From Granulicella sp. L46 (GTDB taxonomy: Bacteria > Acidobacteriota > Terriglobia > Terriglobales > Acidobacteriaceae), in the NCBI RefSeq assembly GCF_009765785.1, contig NZ_LMUT01000012.1, positions 572,403-636,402 on the forward strand: a DNA stretch of 64,000 bases. Reading direction: 5' to 3'. A program made the translations under genes and the position numbers. How positions within the stretch are numbered: position 1 is the stretch's first letter; the number at the start of each line of letters is the position of its first letter. The notes beneath the pieces were generated by a model that saw only the letters and a program-made list of their open reading frames with translations, did not search any database and had not been told where the DNA came from. This document shows positions 27,258-35,448 of the stretch, piece after piece.

Positions 27258-28898
27258 TCATGAAGGCTGCTGGTGCAGTAGCTTCTGGGCTAGATCCTGT
27301 TGTTGGTTGCGATTCAGCAGGTCGATGACTCCCTGGACTGCCTTAGGTTGATCTTTCGAATACGTGACTAACAACTCAGCCGTCAGGTTCGCATTTTTTA
27401 CGTCGCCGAGATGGAAGTACGAATCGCAGAGTATGAACAATAGAGACGGAACCATTGTCTTAGATTTTGATAACAGGTTCGCGGCGTCGGCCCAGCGTGC
27501 CTGATGATAACGAATTTCACCAAGTTCGGCGAGAGCAGATTGATCATTTGGATGGATCGCCAGCTCTGCTTTGAATTCGTTCTCTGCCTTGTCGAGATTA
27601 TTTTGCTGGAGCGCCATGATGCCGAGCGACGTATGGGCGCCGCGGACCGTTGGATCAAGTTCGAGCGCCTTGTGTAGACAGCGCTCCGCATCGTTCGGCC
27701 TGTCCATCGCCGAATACAGCGTTCCTACGAGGACATACGAGCCCGCCGGTGTAGCGAACGGGCCTTTTGACTGATCGCGAAATAGTTGAAGCGCCGCCGA
27801 CTCCTTGTTGTCGAGCAAAAGCTGGCGAGCCTCATCCCAAACTTTATTCTCCTGAGCGGCGTCTCCCTGCGGACCGGCGGAGGAAGCCTGCTCCAGCATG
27901 GTGCGGTGAAGGTCTGCCTCGTACTTTGCGTCCGCGGTCCTTCCGAGCCCGGCGTAGGCCCTGGAAAGATAAAAGTGCGCGAGGATCTGGGTGGGATCCT
28001 GACGTAGTAGTTGCTCAAGCAGGTTTGCGGCTTGCTGATAGTTCTTGAGTTCGAGTTCGCATTGGCCCAATCCGAGCATGGAGGGAACATCGTTGCTCTT
28101 GACCTGAAGAATCGATCGAAAGATTGGCTCGGCGTCCTGCCACTTTCCCAGCTTGACATAGACGGCGGCGAGCAGGGCTTGCACGGTGAGATTGTTCGGC
28201 TTGCGTTGGGCTGCCTGCGTGGAATACTGCAAGGCTTGGTCGAGATCCATGCTTCGGAAACTTGCAACGGCGAGATCGAAGTCGATGCGGTCAAGGGTTG
28301 GATCAGATTGCTGCGCCTTGTGAAGCCACTGCATCGCGGCCTGGTTGTCGCCCGAACTGCAAAGGAGTTCCCCATATTTCTGCCACACGGACGCGTTGTT
28401 TGAGTCGACCTTGAGGCACTCCTGGATGGCCTTCAGGGCGACGTCATTGTCGCCGTTGAGGTGGTAGGCCTGGGCCAGGTAGTAGAGCGTGTCGCGATCG
28501 CGGGGCGAGTATTTCAGAGCGCGAGCGAGGAGGTTGATGGCTTCCGCATTATGGCCAGTCTGGAGTTGATAGAGGCCGATCTTGAAGAGCAGCTCGGGGT
28601 CTGTGGGAGCGAGCTTTAATGCTGCCTGGAAGGATGCAATGGCCTCTGATCCGTTTCCCAGGTCTTCCAGGAGCGCGCCCTGAAACTTCAGCGCTGGCTC
28701 GAAGTTTGGGTGTTGCGCGAGCAGGTCCCGTGTGAGGGCTAACGCCCTGTTTTCATCACCGTGCTCGGCGATTGCAATGGCCTGATGAAGTTGGGACATC
28801 AAGGCGGGATTGTTTGATGGAGGGGTACTCTGCGCGTCTATGGTTGAAACGCCTGAGGTCAATGCGAGCAACAGCGCCAATCTCGTAAGGCTCAGCAT
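27258..28898 (-). CDS. Secreted TPR repeat protein
   Basis: A 546-residue protein: signal peptide (LTRLALLLALTSGVSTIDA), then about a dozen TPR units (ALKFQGALLEDLGNGSEAI, ELLFKIGLYQLQTGHNAEA, AHTSLGIMALQQNNLDKAE) covering nearly the whole chain. It probably acts as a periplasmic or outer-membrane assembly scaffold. TPR proteins of this kind commonly accompany CRTAC1/ASPIC proteins in Acidobacteriota, and the two genes are convergent here. The start was placed at the ATG before the signal peptide; an ATG 27 codons upstream (28979) is possible but has no better ribosome site. Confidence 0.85.
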   Translation of the reverse strand: MLSLTRLALLLALTSGVSTIDAQSTPPSNNPALMSQLHQAIAIAEHGDENRALALTRDLLAQHPNFEPALKFQGALLEDLGNGSEAIASFQAALKLAPTDPELLFKIGLYQLQTGHNAEAINLLARALKYSPRDRDTLYYLAQAYHLNGDNDVALKAIQECLKVDSNNASVWQKYGELLCSSGDNQAAMQWLHKAQQSDPTLDRIDFDLAVASFRSMDLDQALQYSTQAAQRKPNNLTVQALLAAVYVKLGKWQDAEPIFRSILQVKSNDVPSMLGLGQCELELKNYQQAANLLEQLLRQDPTQILAHFYLSRAYAGLGRTADAKYEADLHRTMLEQASSAGPQGDAAQENKVWDEARQLLLDNKESAALQLFRDQSKGPFATPAGSYVLVGTLYSAMDRPNDAERCLHKALELDPTVRGAHTSLGIMALQQNNLDKAENEFKAELAIHPNDQSALAELGEIRYHQARWADAANLLSKSKTMVPSLLFILCDSYFHLGDVKNANLTAELLVTYSKDQPKAVQGVIDLLNRNQQQDLAQKLLHQQPS

Positions 28899-29072
28899 TT
28901 GCGACCAGATTGGCTGACGGCGATCCGACGAGGAAGAAGCCTTTGGCGGTATTTCTTTGCAGGGGTGTGGTCGTTGCATGTTGTTGCATTCCAGGAGGAA
29001 CCAGGGTCAACCTTGATGGGTGGCGTGTCGTTCATTTGAAAGCAATTAGCGGCGTTTGTCACTACAAAACGA

Positions 29073-29097
29073 AAGCCCTCTTGGCAGCGGAGGGCTT
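29073..29097 (-). terminator. Hairpin terminator downstream of the DinB gene
   Basis: An 8-bp stem (29073-29080 with 29090-29097) and a 9-nt loop, followed on the minus strand by TTCGTTTTG. It lies about 70 nt after the DinB stop. Confidence 0.6.
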
Positions 29098-29166
29098 GGA
29101 GCGTCAGGGAACCGAGCGGATCGTATTCATCCTCTTTGGAAATATGCAACGATCCCGTTGCCGTGA

Positions 29167-29694
29167 CTACTTAACGCCGTTCTCTGGATTCCAAACACCG
29201 TGCAACTTCCGCACGTACAACATTTGGCCGATGTGGTAAGCATTGTGCGTTGCGATATGCGACAGCAACGATGCGTTCTTCTCCAAGGTTTTTTCATCGA
29301 CCGTCTCAACATACGTTTCGAGCTCAGTGAGCACTTCATCCAGCTGCTTTTGCGTCTCGGCCCACTGTGCTTCGGTGAACGCATTGAAGGTTTCATCGTT
29401 ATTGCCACTGAACTTTGCGTTCTTCTCGCCCTTTAGCTGCTCGAGAGCGCGGCGATCCCAGAACACCAAGTGGTTTGCTAGCATTCCGACGGAGTGGTTG
29501 CCACTACCGTCGGTCCATGCTGCATCCTTTGCCGATAGGCCGGCGACCGCGTCGTTTGCTGGGACAAACCATTCCTTGACGTTGTGCGTTGATTTGAGTT
29601 CCGCGAGTAGGTGCGCGCGCAGCGAGAAGGGCGTTGGCTGCTGTGCGGTGAGAGGAACGCAAACAAGCGCCGCTGCGAGAAGAAGTCGTTTCAT
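29167..29694 (-). CDS. Secreted DinB family protein
   Basis: A 175-residue protein with a signal peptide (LLLAAALVCVPLTAQQ) and a DinB/YfiT-like four-helix bundle. Metal-ligand histidines are visible in NHSVGMLANHLVFW and in LLSHIATHNAYHIGQML. DinB-like proteins bind a divalent metal, and many act as thiol-dependent transferases (for example with bacillithiol), but secreted forms are common in Acidobacteriota and have no known function. The ATG at 29694 is preceded by AAGGAG; the upstream in-frame extension is rejected. Confidence 0.85.
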   Translation of the reverse strand: MKRLLLAAALVCVPLTAQQPTPFSLRAHLLAELKSTHNVKEWFVPANDAVAGLSAKDAAWTDGSGNHSVGMLANHLVFWDRRALEQLKGEKNAKFSGNNDETFNAFTEAQWAETQKQLDEVLTELETYVETVDEKTLEKNASLLSHIATHNAYHIGQMLYVRKLHGVWNPENGVK

Positions 29695-29785
29695 GAAGGG
29701 CTCCTTGCTATGGTCAGATTCGGTCCAGGCGGATAAAACACCGTCTGTGCCTAAATTGGTTTGATGATTACACCGAATCGAGTAA

Positions 29786-30010
29786 ATGCTGGGATGCATA
29801 CCCGGAAGCTGCGGCGGATGGCCGACGAAAATGCCTTTCCTCTCACCTGACGACTTCATCTTCGCAAATGAAGCCGGAGGGTTCTTGTACATGGATAACT
29901 TTCGCAAACGGGTAACTGCGCGTTTGGGTGGCTGCGAGCCGAAAAAGTCGGCACAGACTGGCGACATCATTGTGGGCCGCCGTAGGCCAGCCAAGCGTTT
30001 GACCAAATGA
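29786..30010 (+). pseudogene. Possible tyrosine recombinase (phage integrase) remnant
   Basis: A short open frame encodes DDFIFANEAGGFLYMDNFRK, which resembles the segment of tyrosine integrases between the core beta strands and the catalytic H-x-x-R box (compare 'FIFPNRxGxPLDxxNxxRR'). None of the catalytic residues (R, HxxR, Y) remains and the reading frame stops soon after. It lies 66 bp from a tRNA-Ala gene, the classic place for an integrated element, so it is read as a decayed remnant. It could also be a chance ORF. Confidence 0.35.
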
Positions 30011-30075
30011 CACAAGACCGCTCATGGAAGGAGGGCGACTGCTTGCTGTAGCTATCTGATTTGTAAGGGGTTGTT

Positions 30076-30151
30076 TGGTGGACCTGATCGGGATCGAACC
30101 GATGACCTCTTCCATGCCATGGAAGCGCGCTCCCAGCTGCGCCACAGGCCC
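30076..30151 (-). tRNA. tRNA-Ala (anticodon GGC)
   Basis: The minus strand folds into a full cloverleaf: 7-bp acceptor stem GGGCCTG/CAGGTCC with one G-T pair, D-arm GCGC..GCGC, anticodon stem CTTCC/GGAAG with loop ATGGCAT (anticodon GGC), and a T-arm containing GGTTCGATC. The 3' CCA is encoded. A sigma-70-like promoter lies upstream. Confidence 0.97.
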
Positions 30152-30172
30152 ACTCATTGGAGGGACCCTCTT

Positions 30173-30201
30173 ATTCTCGCGGATGCGCGCTGGCAAGTCA
30201 A
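30173..30201 (-). promoter_or_regulatory. Promoter of tRNA-Ala
   Basis: On the minus strand TTGACT (30196-30201), 17 bp, then GAGAAT (30173-30178), about 21 nt before the first tRNA base. It is the clearest two-part sigma-70-like promoter in the window. Confidence 0.6.
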
Positions 30202-30405
30202 ACCGCTAGCGCGGAACAAAGGGGTGCGGCATGGTGTCTAACGTGGTGGTTGGACAGAGAATTGCAGATTGAGGCTTTTATGCCTCACGGAATGGGTCGA
30301 AGGCGCGTCTATATTGGCTAGTAACGCTGGACAGATGATGAGGCCAGCGCCTACTTTAGTAGCATTCGCGGGTGGAAACTCTTCCCTCCGCAGTTGGGGA
30401 CAGCA

Positions 30406-31074
30406 ATGAGCGATCTAGCAAGCGCGATCGGAATCCGTGCAGACGAGCAGGAGCTCGTCGCGGAGCTGAAGGCTGGATCCGAGGAGGCGTTTGCCCTCTT
30501 GCTGGCTCAATATAGTCAGCCAATTTATTCCCTGATGGCGCGCAGCTTGCGCGATCCGGCCGATGCGGCGGATGTGACGCAGGAAGTGTTTGTTAAGGTC
30601 TTTCGTAATATCTCGAGCTTTCATGGCGACGCGAGCCTCAGAACCTGGATTTACCGGATCGCGCTGCATGAGGCGAGCAATCAGCGCCGCTGGTGGAGCC
30701 GGCATAAACGGCAGGAATTGACCATCGACGCGCAGCTTGAGAATGACGAGGGCGAGACCTTTTGCATGGCCGACGCGCTGGCAGCACGCGATGCGTCCCC
30801 GTTTGAGTGCGCGGCTCACGCGCAGCTTGGGGAACGAGTTGTCGCCGCTTTGCGTACTCTTCCAGAGGCGTACCGCGAGGTTGTCGTGCTCAGAGAGATT
30901 GAAGGGTTTGGCTACGAGGAGATTGCCGAGATGCTTAACGTGCATCTCGGTACGGTGAAGAGCCGGCTAATGCGCGGGCGCGCTGCCCTGCGGGAAGCGT
31001 TGCGCGATGACGCGGATGTGGCGAAAGCTTCGGGATGTCGCAAGACAGATCCTGCGCGGCTGGTGACACGATGA
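30406..31074 (+). CDS. ECF-type RNA polymerase sigma factor
   Basis: A 222-residue sigma-70 family protein. Region 2 includes DVTQEVFVKVFRNISSF and LRTWIYRIALHEASN; region 4 is LPEAYREVVVLREIEGF with the helix-turn-helix YEEIAEMLNVHLGTVKSRL. It directs RNA polymerase to a stress or envelope regulon. The stop overlaps the start of the next gene as ATGA, and that gene encodes a zinc-finger membrane anti-sigma factor. The ATG at 30406 is preferred over a TTG four codons upstream, because GGGGA precedes it. Confidence 0.95.
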   Translation: MSDLASAIGIRADEQELVAELKAGSEEAFALLLAQYSQPIYSLMARSLRDPADAADVTQEVFVKVFRNISSFHGDASLRTWIYRIALHEASNQRRWWSRHKRQELTIDAQLENDEGETFCMADALAARDASPFECAAHAQLGERVVAALRTLPEAYREVVVLREIEGFGYEEIAEMLNVHLGTVKSRLMRGRAALREALRDDADVAKASGCRKTDPARLVTR

Positions 31075-31799
31075 AATGGCCTAATCAAATCTCGAAGCGG
31101 TCGTTACCACGCGCCACGGATGCTCCGATCGAGGAGTGTGAGGCTGTGCGGTCCGGGTTTTCTGCCTATTTGGATGGTGCGGTCAGCGGGGTTGAGATGG
31201 CGGAGATGTCTCGTCACTTGAGAGATTGCGATGACTGCGCGAAGGACTTCAATGTGTGGCGCGAGGTGCAACGGTCGTTAGGAGAGCTTGGGCCTCAACC
31301 GCCGCCAGCGAGACTTCAGGCGCGCTTGAGGGCTGCCATCGCCGCGGAGCGGGAGCGCGGGGCACACCTGCCGTTCTTCCAGCGAATGCTCCTGATTTGG
31401 AGGAGTTCGATCGCTCCACTGGCCTTGCGGCTAAGCGGTGGTTTCGCGGTGGCTGTGGTGCTGGCGGGTGGATTGTTCTGGATGTTCGGAGCGCCTGTCG
31501 ATGTGCAGGCGAATGATGATGCGATGGCCCACCTGGTCGCGCCACGCTACATGTATTCGCAGGTGCCACCGGAGCCGATCAGCACGAAGCGTGATGTGCC
31601 GATCGTTGTAGATGCGATGGTCGATAGCAGCGGTCGCGTGTATCGATACACGATCCTCGAAGGCCCTACGGACAGCGAAGTGAATATTCGGGTTGAAAAC
31701 AACCTGCTGAGCAGCGTTTTTACGCCCGCAACCGTCTTTGGCGTTCCGGTACGCGGCCATGTTGTGATCACCTACACCGGGGTTTCGGTAAGGGGTTAA
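31071..31799 (+). CDS. Zinc-finger anti-sigma factor with TonB-like C-terminal domain
   Basis: A 242-residue single-pass membrane protein. Cys23, His49, Cys53 and Cys56 (HLRDCDDC) form the anti-sigma zinc-binding domain in the cytoplasm. One membrane helix spans about residues 120-140 (GGFAVAVVLAGGLFWMFG). The periplasmic part ends in VPIVVDAMVDSSGRVYRYTI and VRGHVVITYTG, which looks like a TonB C-terminal fold. The ATGA overlap with the sigma gene points to co-translation and binding. An 8-bp inverted repeat (31797-31813) overlaps its stop. Confidence 0.85.
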   Translation: MKWPNQISKRSLPRATDAPIEECEAVRSGFSAYLDGAVSGVEMAEMSRHLRDCDDCAKDFNVWREVQRSLGELGPQPPPARLQARLRAAIAAERERGAHLPFFQRMLLIWRSSIAPLALRLSGGFAVAVVLAGGLFWMFGAPVDVQANDDAMAHLVAPRYMYSQVPPEPISTKRDVPIVVDAMVDSSGRVYRYTILEGPTDSEVNIRVENNLLSSVFTPATVFGVPVRGHVVITYTGVSVRG

Positions 31800-31846
31800 G
31801 CGGACTCCGCTTACCGGGCGGATTGCGCAGGCTCTATCGGCTTCCA

Positions 31847-31852
31847 TAGACT
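31847..31852 (+). promoter_or_regulatory. -10-like TAGACT 6 nt before GTG start
   Basis: TAGACT ends exactly 6 nt before the GTG at 31859, again without a Shine-Dalgarno in the gap. It supports this GTG as the start and fits the leaderless pattern. Confidence 0.4.
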
Positions 31853-31858
31853 GTAGCG

Positions 31859-33751
31859 GTGCGTCGAATCAGTATCGTGAACCTCTTGCCCCCTTTTCGC
31901 CCTTCCCCAATAACGCAGTCCGTTTCCAAGCAGACGGTGCGAAAGCGGCTGCGTGCGTTCGGCATTCTGCTGCTGGGTGTTACCGCGGCGCTTTGCGGTC
32001 GTGTCCAGGCACAGAGCTCGTCCTCGTCGTCTTCGTCGGCGACTACACCGGCAAGTGCGCCAGTGCAGCCGCAAGCGCCCGCAGGCCACCAAATGGACGT
32101 TAACCCCCTGAACCGTCCGCAGGTGGCGAAGATCGAGCGCGGTGGCGCGGCGGTAACGCTGGAAACGAGCGAGCCGCTGTTCCAAATTGCGGCGGCGCTG
32201 AATGCTTGCGGCTATGACGCGGACCTGGATAAGTCGGCGCCGGTGCGCGCGGCAGTGCGCGCCGATATGAATGCCGCGTTGGCAGCTTCAGAAGACGCTC
32301 GAAACAGCCGTGACCAAATGTGCGCTTACATCTCTAAGCACCACATGAATGACATGGGGCTGGATGTGGGGCAGTATGTGTCGCTGGCGCTCTACCTGTC
32401 GCCGCCTCCGGAACTGACGCCCAACGTCGATCTGACGCAACTGCCACCGCAGGCGGCTGATGTGGTGAATGTGCTGCCGCTGCTGCGGACCTTTGCTGAA
32501 GATATTGAGCTGCACTATTTATGGCTGAAGCATCGTCCCGAGTACGAGGCGCTGACTGCGCGCGTGCATGATCCGATGACGGACATGATCCTGGCCACAA
32601 ATCTGTTCCTGCATCAGCCGGTGAGCACCTTCGATGGCCGACGGTTTCTGGTGCTGCTGGAACCGATGCTTTCGCCGAACCTGACGAATGCGCGCGTTTA
32701 CGGTTCGGACTACATCATCGTCATGTCGCCGGACAACAGTACGTCTGGGGATCCGGTAAGTATGGCCCAGATTCGGCACATCTACCTGCATTACGTTGTG
32801 GAGCCGCTGGTTTACAGTCGCGGCGAGGCGATGGAGCGCATGCAGCCGCTGCTGTCGACGGTGCAGGAAGCACCCTTGGAGTTTTTCTACAAGAGTGACA
32901 TTGTGGCGCTCATGTCGGAATCCGTGATCAAGGCCATCGAGGCTCACATGTACGTGATTCCTGATCCCGCGCCGAAGAAAGCGCGCGGAGCGAGATCTCG
33001 TGAAGAGGATGCAAACTATGACGTGGAGAAGGCTGCCTACGACTCGAAGACGAATGTCGCGCGCGACAACCTGGTGATTCTGGATGAACGGCAGGGTTGG
33101 GTATTGACACGGTATTTCTATGACGGCCTGACGAAGATGCAACACAACGGGGACGGCCTTCGCGATGAGATGGCGCCGCTGATCTACGGCATGGATGTGC
33201 AGCGGGAGAAGAAGGCGGCACAGCAGATTCTGTTCGTGAAGAGTATTCCGCCGGATCCATTGCGGCCGGACGCGACGCCTCACAAGATCGAGGGCATGGA
33301 GCTTGCAGAACTCGACCTGCTGAAGGGCGATAAGGACGATGCGGCCGATATTGCGGAGAAGGCGCTGGCGGACCCGCACGGGGATCACGCGGACGCCACC
33401 TACGTGCTGGCGCGGATCGACTTGATGGAGGGGGACCCGGAGAAGGCGTCCAAGGGTTTCGAGCAGACGCTGGCGCTAAGCAAGGATCCGCGGACTGTGG
33501 CTTGGAGCCACATCTACCTGGGGCGGCTGTATGACACGATGGATCCTCCGGACCGGGGGAAGGCTGTTGCGGAGTACAAGGCGGCGCTGGTGACGCGGGA
33601 TAGCCTGCCGGATACCAAGAAGGCGGCGGAGAGTGGGATCTCGAAGCCGTTCCTGCTGCCGCAGCGGCAGAAGCCCACGGACGACGATCAGCCGTTCGAT
33701 CCTACGGGCAAGGCAGAGAAGGACTCGTACAAACCTCCGGCTCCGCATTAG
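31859..33751 (+). CDS. Large secreted protein with C-terminal TPR-like region, unknown
   Basis: A 630-residue protein. A long basic N-terminus precedes a signal helix (AFGILLLGVTAALCGRVQA), then a Ser/Pro/Ala linker. Residues about 75-380 form an unknown, mostly helical domain that includes RHIYLHYVVEPLVY, an H-x-x-x-H arrangement lacking the Glu of zinc peptidases. A C-terminal part (about 470-600: LAELDLLKGDKDDAADIAEK, VLARIDLMEGDPEKASKGF) has TPR character. It is downstream of the sigma/anti-sigma pair but with its own -10-like box. Function unknown. Confidence 0.7.
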   Translation: MRRISIVNLLPPFRPSPITQSVSKQTVRKRLRAFGILLLGVTAALCGRVQAQSSSSSSSSATTPASAPVQPQAPAGHQMDVNPLNRPQVAKIERGGAAVTLETSEPLFQIAAALNACGYDADLDKSAPVRAAVRADMNAALAASEDARNSRDQMCAYISKHHMNDMGLDVGQYVSLALYLSPPPELTPNVDLTQLPPQAADVVNVLPLLRTFAEDIELHYLWLKHRPEYEALTARVHDPMTDMILATNLFLHQPVSTFDGRRFLVLLEPMLSPNLTNARVYGSDYIIVMSPDNSTSGDPVSMAQIRHIYLHYVVEPLVYSRGEAMERMQPLLSTVQEAPLEFFYKSDIVALMSESVIKAIEAHMYVIPDPAPKKARGARSREEDANYDVEKAAYDSKTNVARDNLVILDERQGWVLTRYFYDGLTKMQHNGDGLRDEMAPLIYGMDVQREKKAAQQILFVKSIPPDPLRPDATPHKIEGMELAELDLLKGDKDDAADIAEKALADPHGDHADATYVLARIDLMEGDPEKASKGFEQTLALSKDPRTVAWSHIYLGRLYDTMDPPDRGKAVAEYKAALVTRDSLPDTKKAAESGISKPFLLPQRQKPTDDDQPFDPTGKAEKDSYKPPAPH

Positions 33752-33847
33752 GCTGTTCCGCCTTAGGTTCGCCTGTGCGGGGAGTCCGCGAACGCCGCGT
33801 AGAGTAGAGGTCAGGACTCGCAGGCTGGGATCTGAGGATGAACGGCG

Positions 33848-34729
33848 ATGACCACGGCGCGCAGGAAGCAGAGGAAGAAGCGGGAGCCAACTGCTGAAGC
33901 ACCGGAGATACGGGCTGAATGGCGGGAGTTGGAGGCCAAGCTCGGGCATCGGTTTCAGCGGCCTGAGGTGCTGAGCCTGGCACTGACGCATCGGTCGCAT
34001 ACGTACGAGGCGCGGCATGGAGTTCCGGCGGTGATTCTGCCAGCGCATCCGGAGCAACGCGACCAGCGGAATGCTCCGGGCACGGACAATGAGCAGCTGG
34101 AGTTCCTGGGCGATGCGGTGCTGGGACTTGTCGTGACCGAGGCTCTGTTTCGGGAGTTTCCGAAGTGTAGCGAGGGAGAGCTGACGCGGCTGCGGTCGAA
34201 CCTAGTGAGCCGCAAGCGGATGGCTGATATGGGCGTGGAATTGGGGCTGGGCGACGCGCTGCTGATGGGCAAGAGCGCGGAGCAGAATGGTGGTCGTCGC
34301 AAGCCGGCGTTGCTGGCCAATGCGGCAGAGGCCGTGCTGGCCGCGGTTTATCTGGATGCGGGCGATGAGGGGTTGGCCAAATTGCGGGCGATCGCCGAGC
34401 GCTACCTGCTGCAGCCCGAGATGGAGGCGATGCGGGCTGCGCTGGCCGATGGGGCTGGACGCGGTGCGATGCGCGACCACAAGACGCTGCTGCAGGAGCG
34501 CGTGCAGGCTGAGGGCGCAGGGAAGCTGCGGTACATCGACACGGCGCAGAACGGGCCGCCGCATGACCGGGTGTTCTCGGTAGAGGCGAGGCTGGAAGAC
34601 GAAGCGGGCGAGCGGGTGCTGGCGTCGGCTGACGGATCGAGCAAGAAGGAGGCGCAGCAGCGGGCGGCGGAGCTGGCGCTGTTGCATTGGAGTGCACCGA
34701 GTGTGTCTGCGGAGCGGGGCGAGCGTTGA
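33848..34729 (+). CDS. rnc: Ribonuclease III
   Basis: A 293-residue enzyme. The RNase III signature NEQLEFLGDAVLG (81-93) contains the metal-binding Glu and Asp, and NAAEAVLAAVYLD provides the second catalytic Glu. The C-terminal dsRNA-binding domain ends in GSSKKEAQQRAAELAL. Between THRS and the signature lies an extra loop of about 26 residues (YEARHGVPAVILPAHPEQ) not found in E. coli Rnc. It cuts double-stranded RNA in rRNA and mRNA processing. It is translationally coupled to the following signal peptidase gene through a TTGA overlap. Confidence 0.96.
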   Translation: MTTARRKQRKKREPTAEAPEIRAEWRELEAKLGHRFQRPEVLSLALTHRSHTYEARHGVPAVILPAHPEQRDQRNAPGTDNEQLEFLGDAVLGLVVTEALFREFPKCSEGELTRLRSNLVSRKRMADMGVELGLGDALLMGKSAEQNGGRRKPALLANAAEAVLAAVYLDAGDEGLAKLRAIAERYLLQPEMEAMRAALADGAGRGAMRDHKTLLQERVQAEGAGKLRYIDTAQNGPPHDRVFSVEARLEDEAGERVLASADGSSKKEAQQRAAELALLHWSAPSVSAERGER

Positions 34730-35448
34730 GTTCGGGGCATCATACGACGGTGGAGCAGGACGGTCTGCTGACGACGCTGAAGTCGATTCTGGAGATTATT
34801 GTTTTTGCGATCTTCATTGTGACGTTCATTGTGCAGCCGTTTCGGATTCCTTCGGGGTCGATGGAGCCTACGCTGCGGGTGGGCGATTTTTTGCTGGTCG
34901 ACAAGCAGTCGTATGCGGCTTCGGGACGGCTGGATCGGCTGGTGCTTCCACCGGCGCGGGTAGAGCGGGGAGATTTGGTGGTGTTTCACTATCCGGTGGA
35001 GCCGCGGCTGCACCTGGTGAAGCGGGTGGTGGGGCTGCCGGGGGACCGGATACGGATGCGCGGCGGGCGGGTGCTGGTGAATGGCGTGGTGTTGAACGAG
35101 CCGTATGCGTTTTACTCGCCGAGCCGGCCGAATGGGTTTCGGGATGAGTTCCCTTCGCTGCTGGAGGCGGATCCGAATGTGGATCTGCGCTGGTGGATCC
35201 GGCTGCGGAGCTCGGTGGTGGACCGGGATGTGATTGTGCCGACGGATTCCTACTTTGTGCTGGGCGACAACCGCAATGACAGCGAGGACAGCCGCTATTG
35301 GGGGTTTGTGCCGCGGAGCGCGATTGTGGGGCGGCCACTCCTGGTGTACTTTACGATTCCGCTGGCCGAAGAGATGCATGGCTCGGTGTGGGAGCGGGTT
35401 CGGGATCTGTTTCGGAGCGGCGTGCGGAGTTGGCGAGTGCTGCGGTAG
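34726..35448 (+). CDS. lepB: Signal peptidase I (first of three tandem copies)
   Basis: A 240-residue S26 peptidase. One membrane helix (about 21-37) leads directly to the catalytic box IPSGSMEPTLRVGD (Ser45); the catalytic Lys is in HLVKRVVGLPGDR, and box E is VLGDNRNDSEDSRYWGFVP. It removes signal peptides from exported proteins on the periplasmic face. The TTG at 34726 overlaps the rnc stop (TTGA) and is chosen as start; a TTG at 34687 inside rnc is less likely. It is more divergent than the two copies that follow. Confidence 0.93.
   Translation: MSSGHHTTVEQDGLLTTLKSILEIIVFAIFIVTFIVQPFRIPSGSMEPTLRVGDFLLVDKQSYAASGRLDRLVLPPARVERGDLVVFHYPVEPRLHLVKRVVGLPGDRIRMRGGRVLVNGVVLNEPYAFYSPSRPNGFRDEFPSLLEADPNVDLRWWIRLRSSVVDRDVIVPTDSYFVLGDNRNDSEDSRYWGFVPRSAIVGRPLLVYFTIPLAEEMHGSVWERVRDLFRSGVRSWRVLR

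Noticed and set aside
29695-30015. N-terminal extension of the DinB gene
   Set aside because: The signal peptide and AAGGAG support the ATG at 29694, and the extension runs antisense through the integrase-like remnant.
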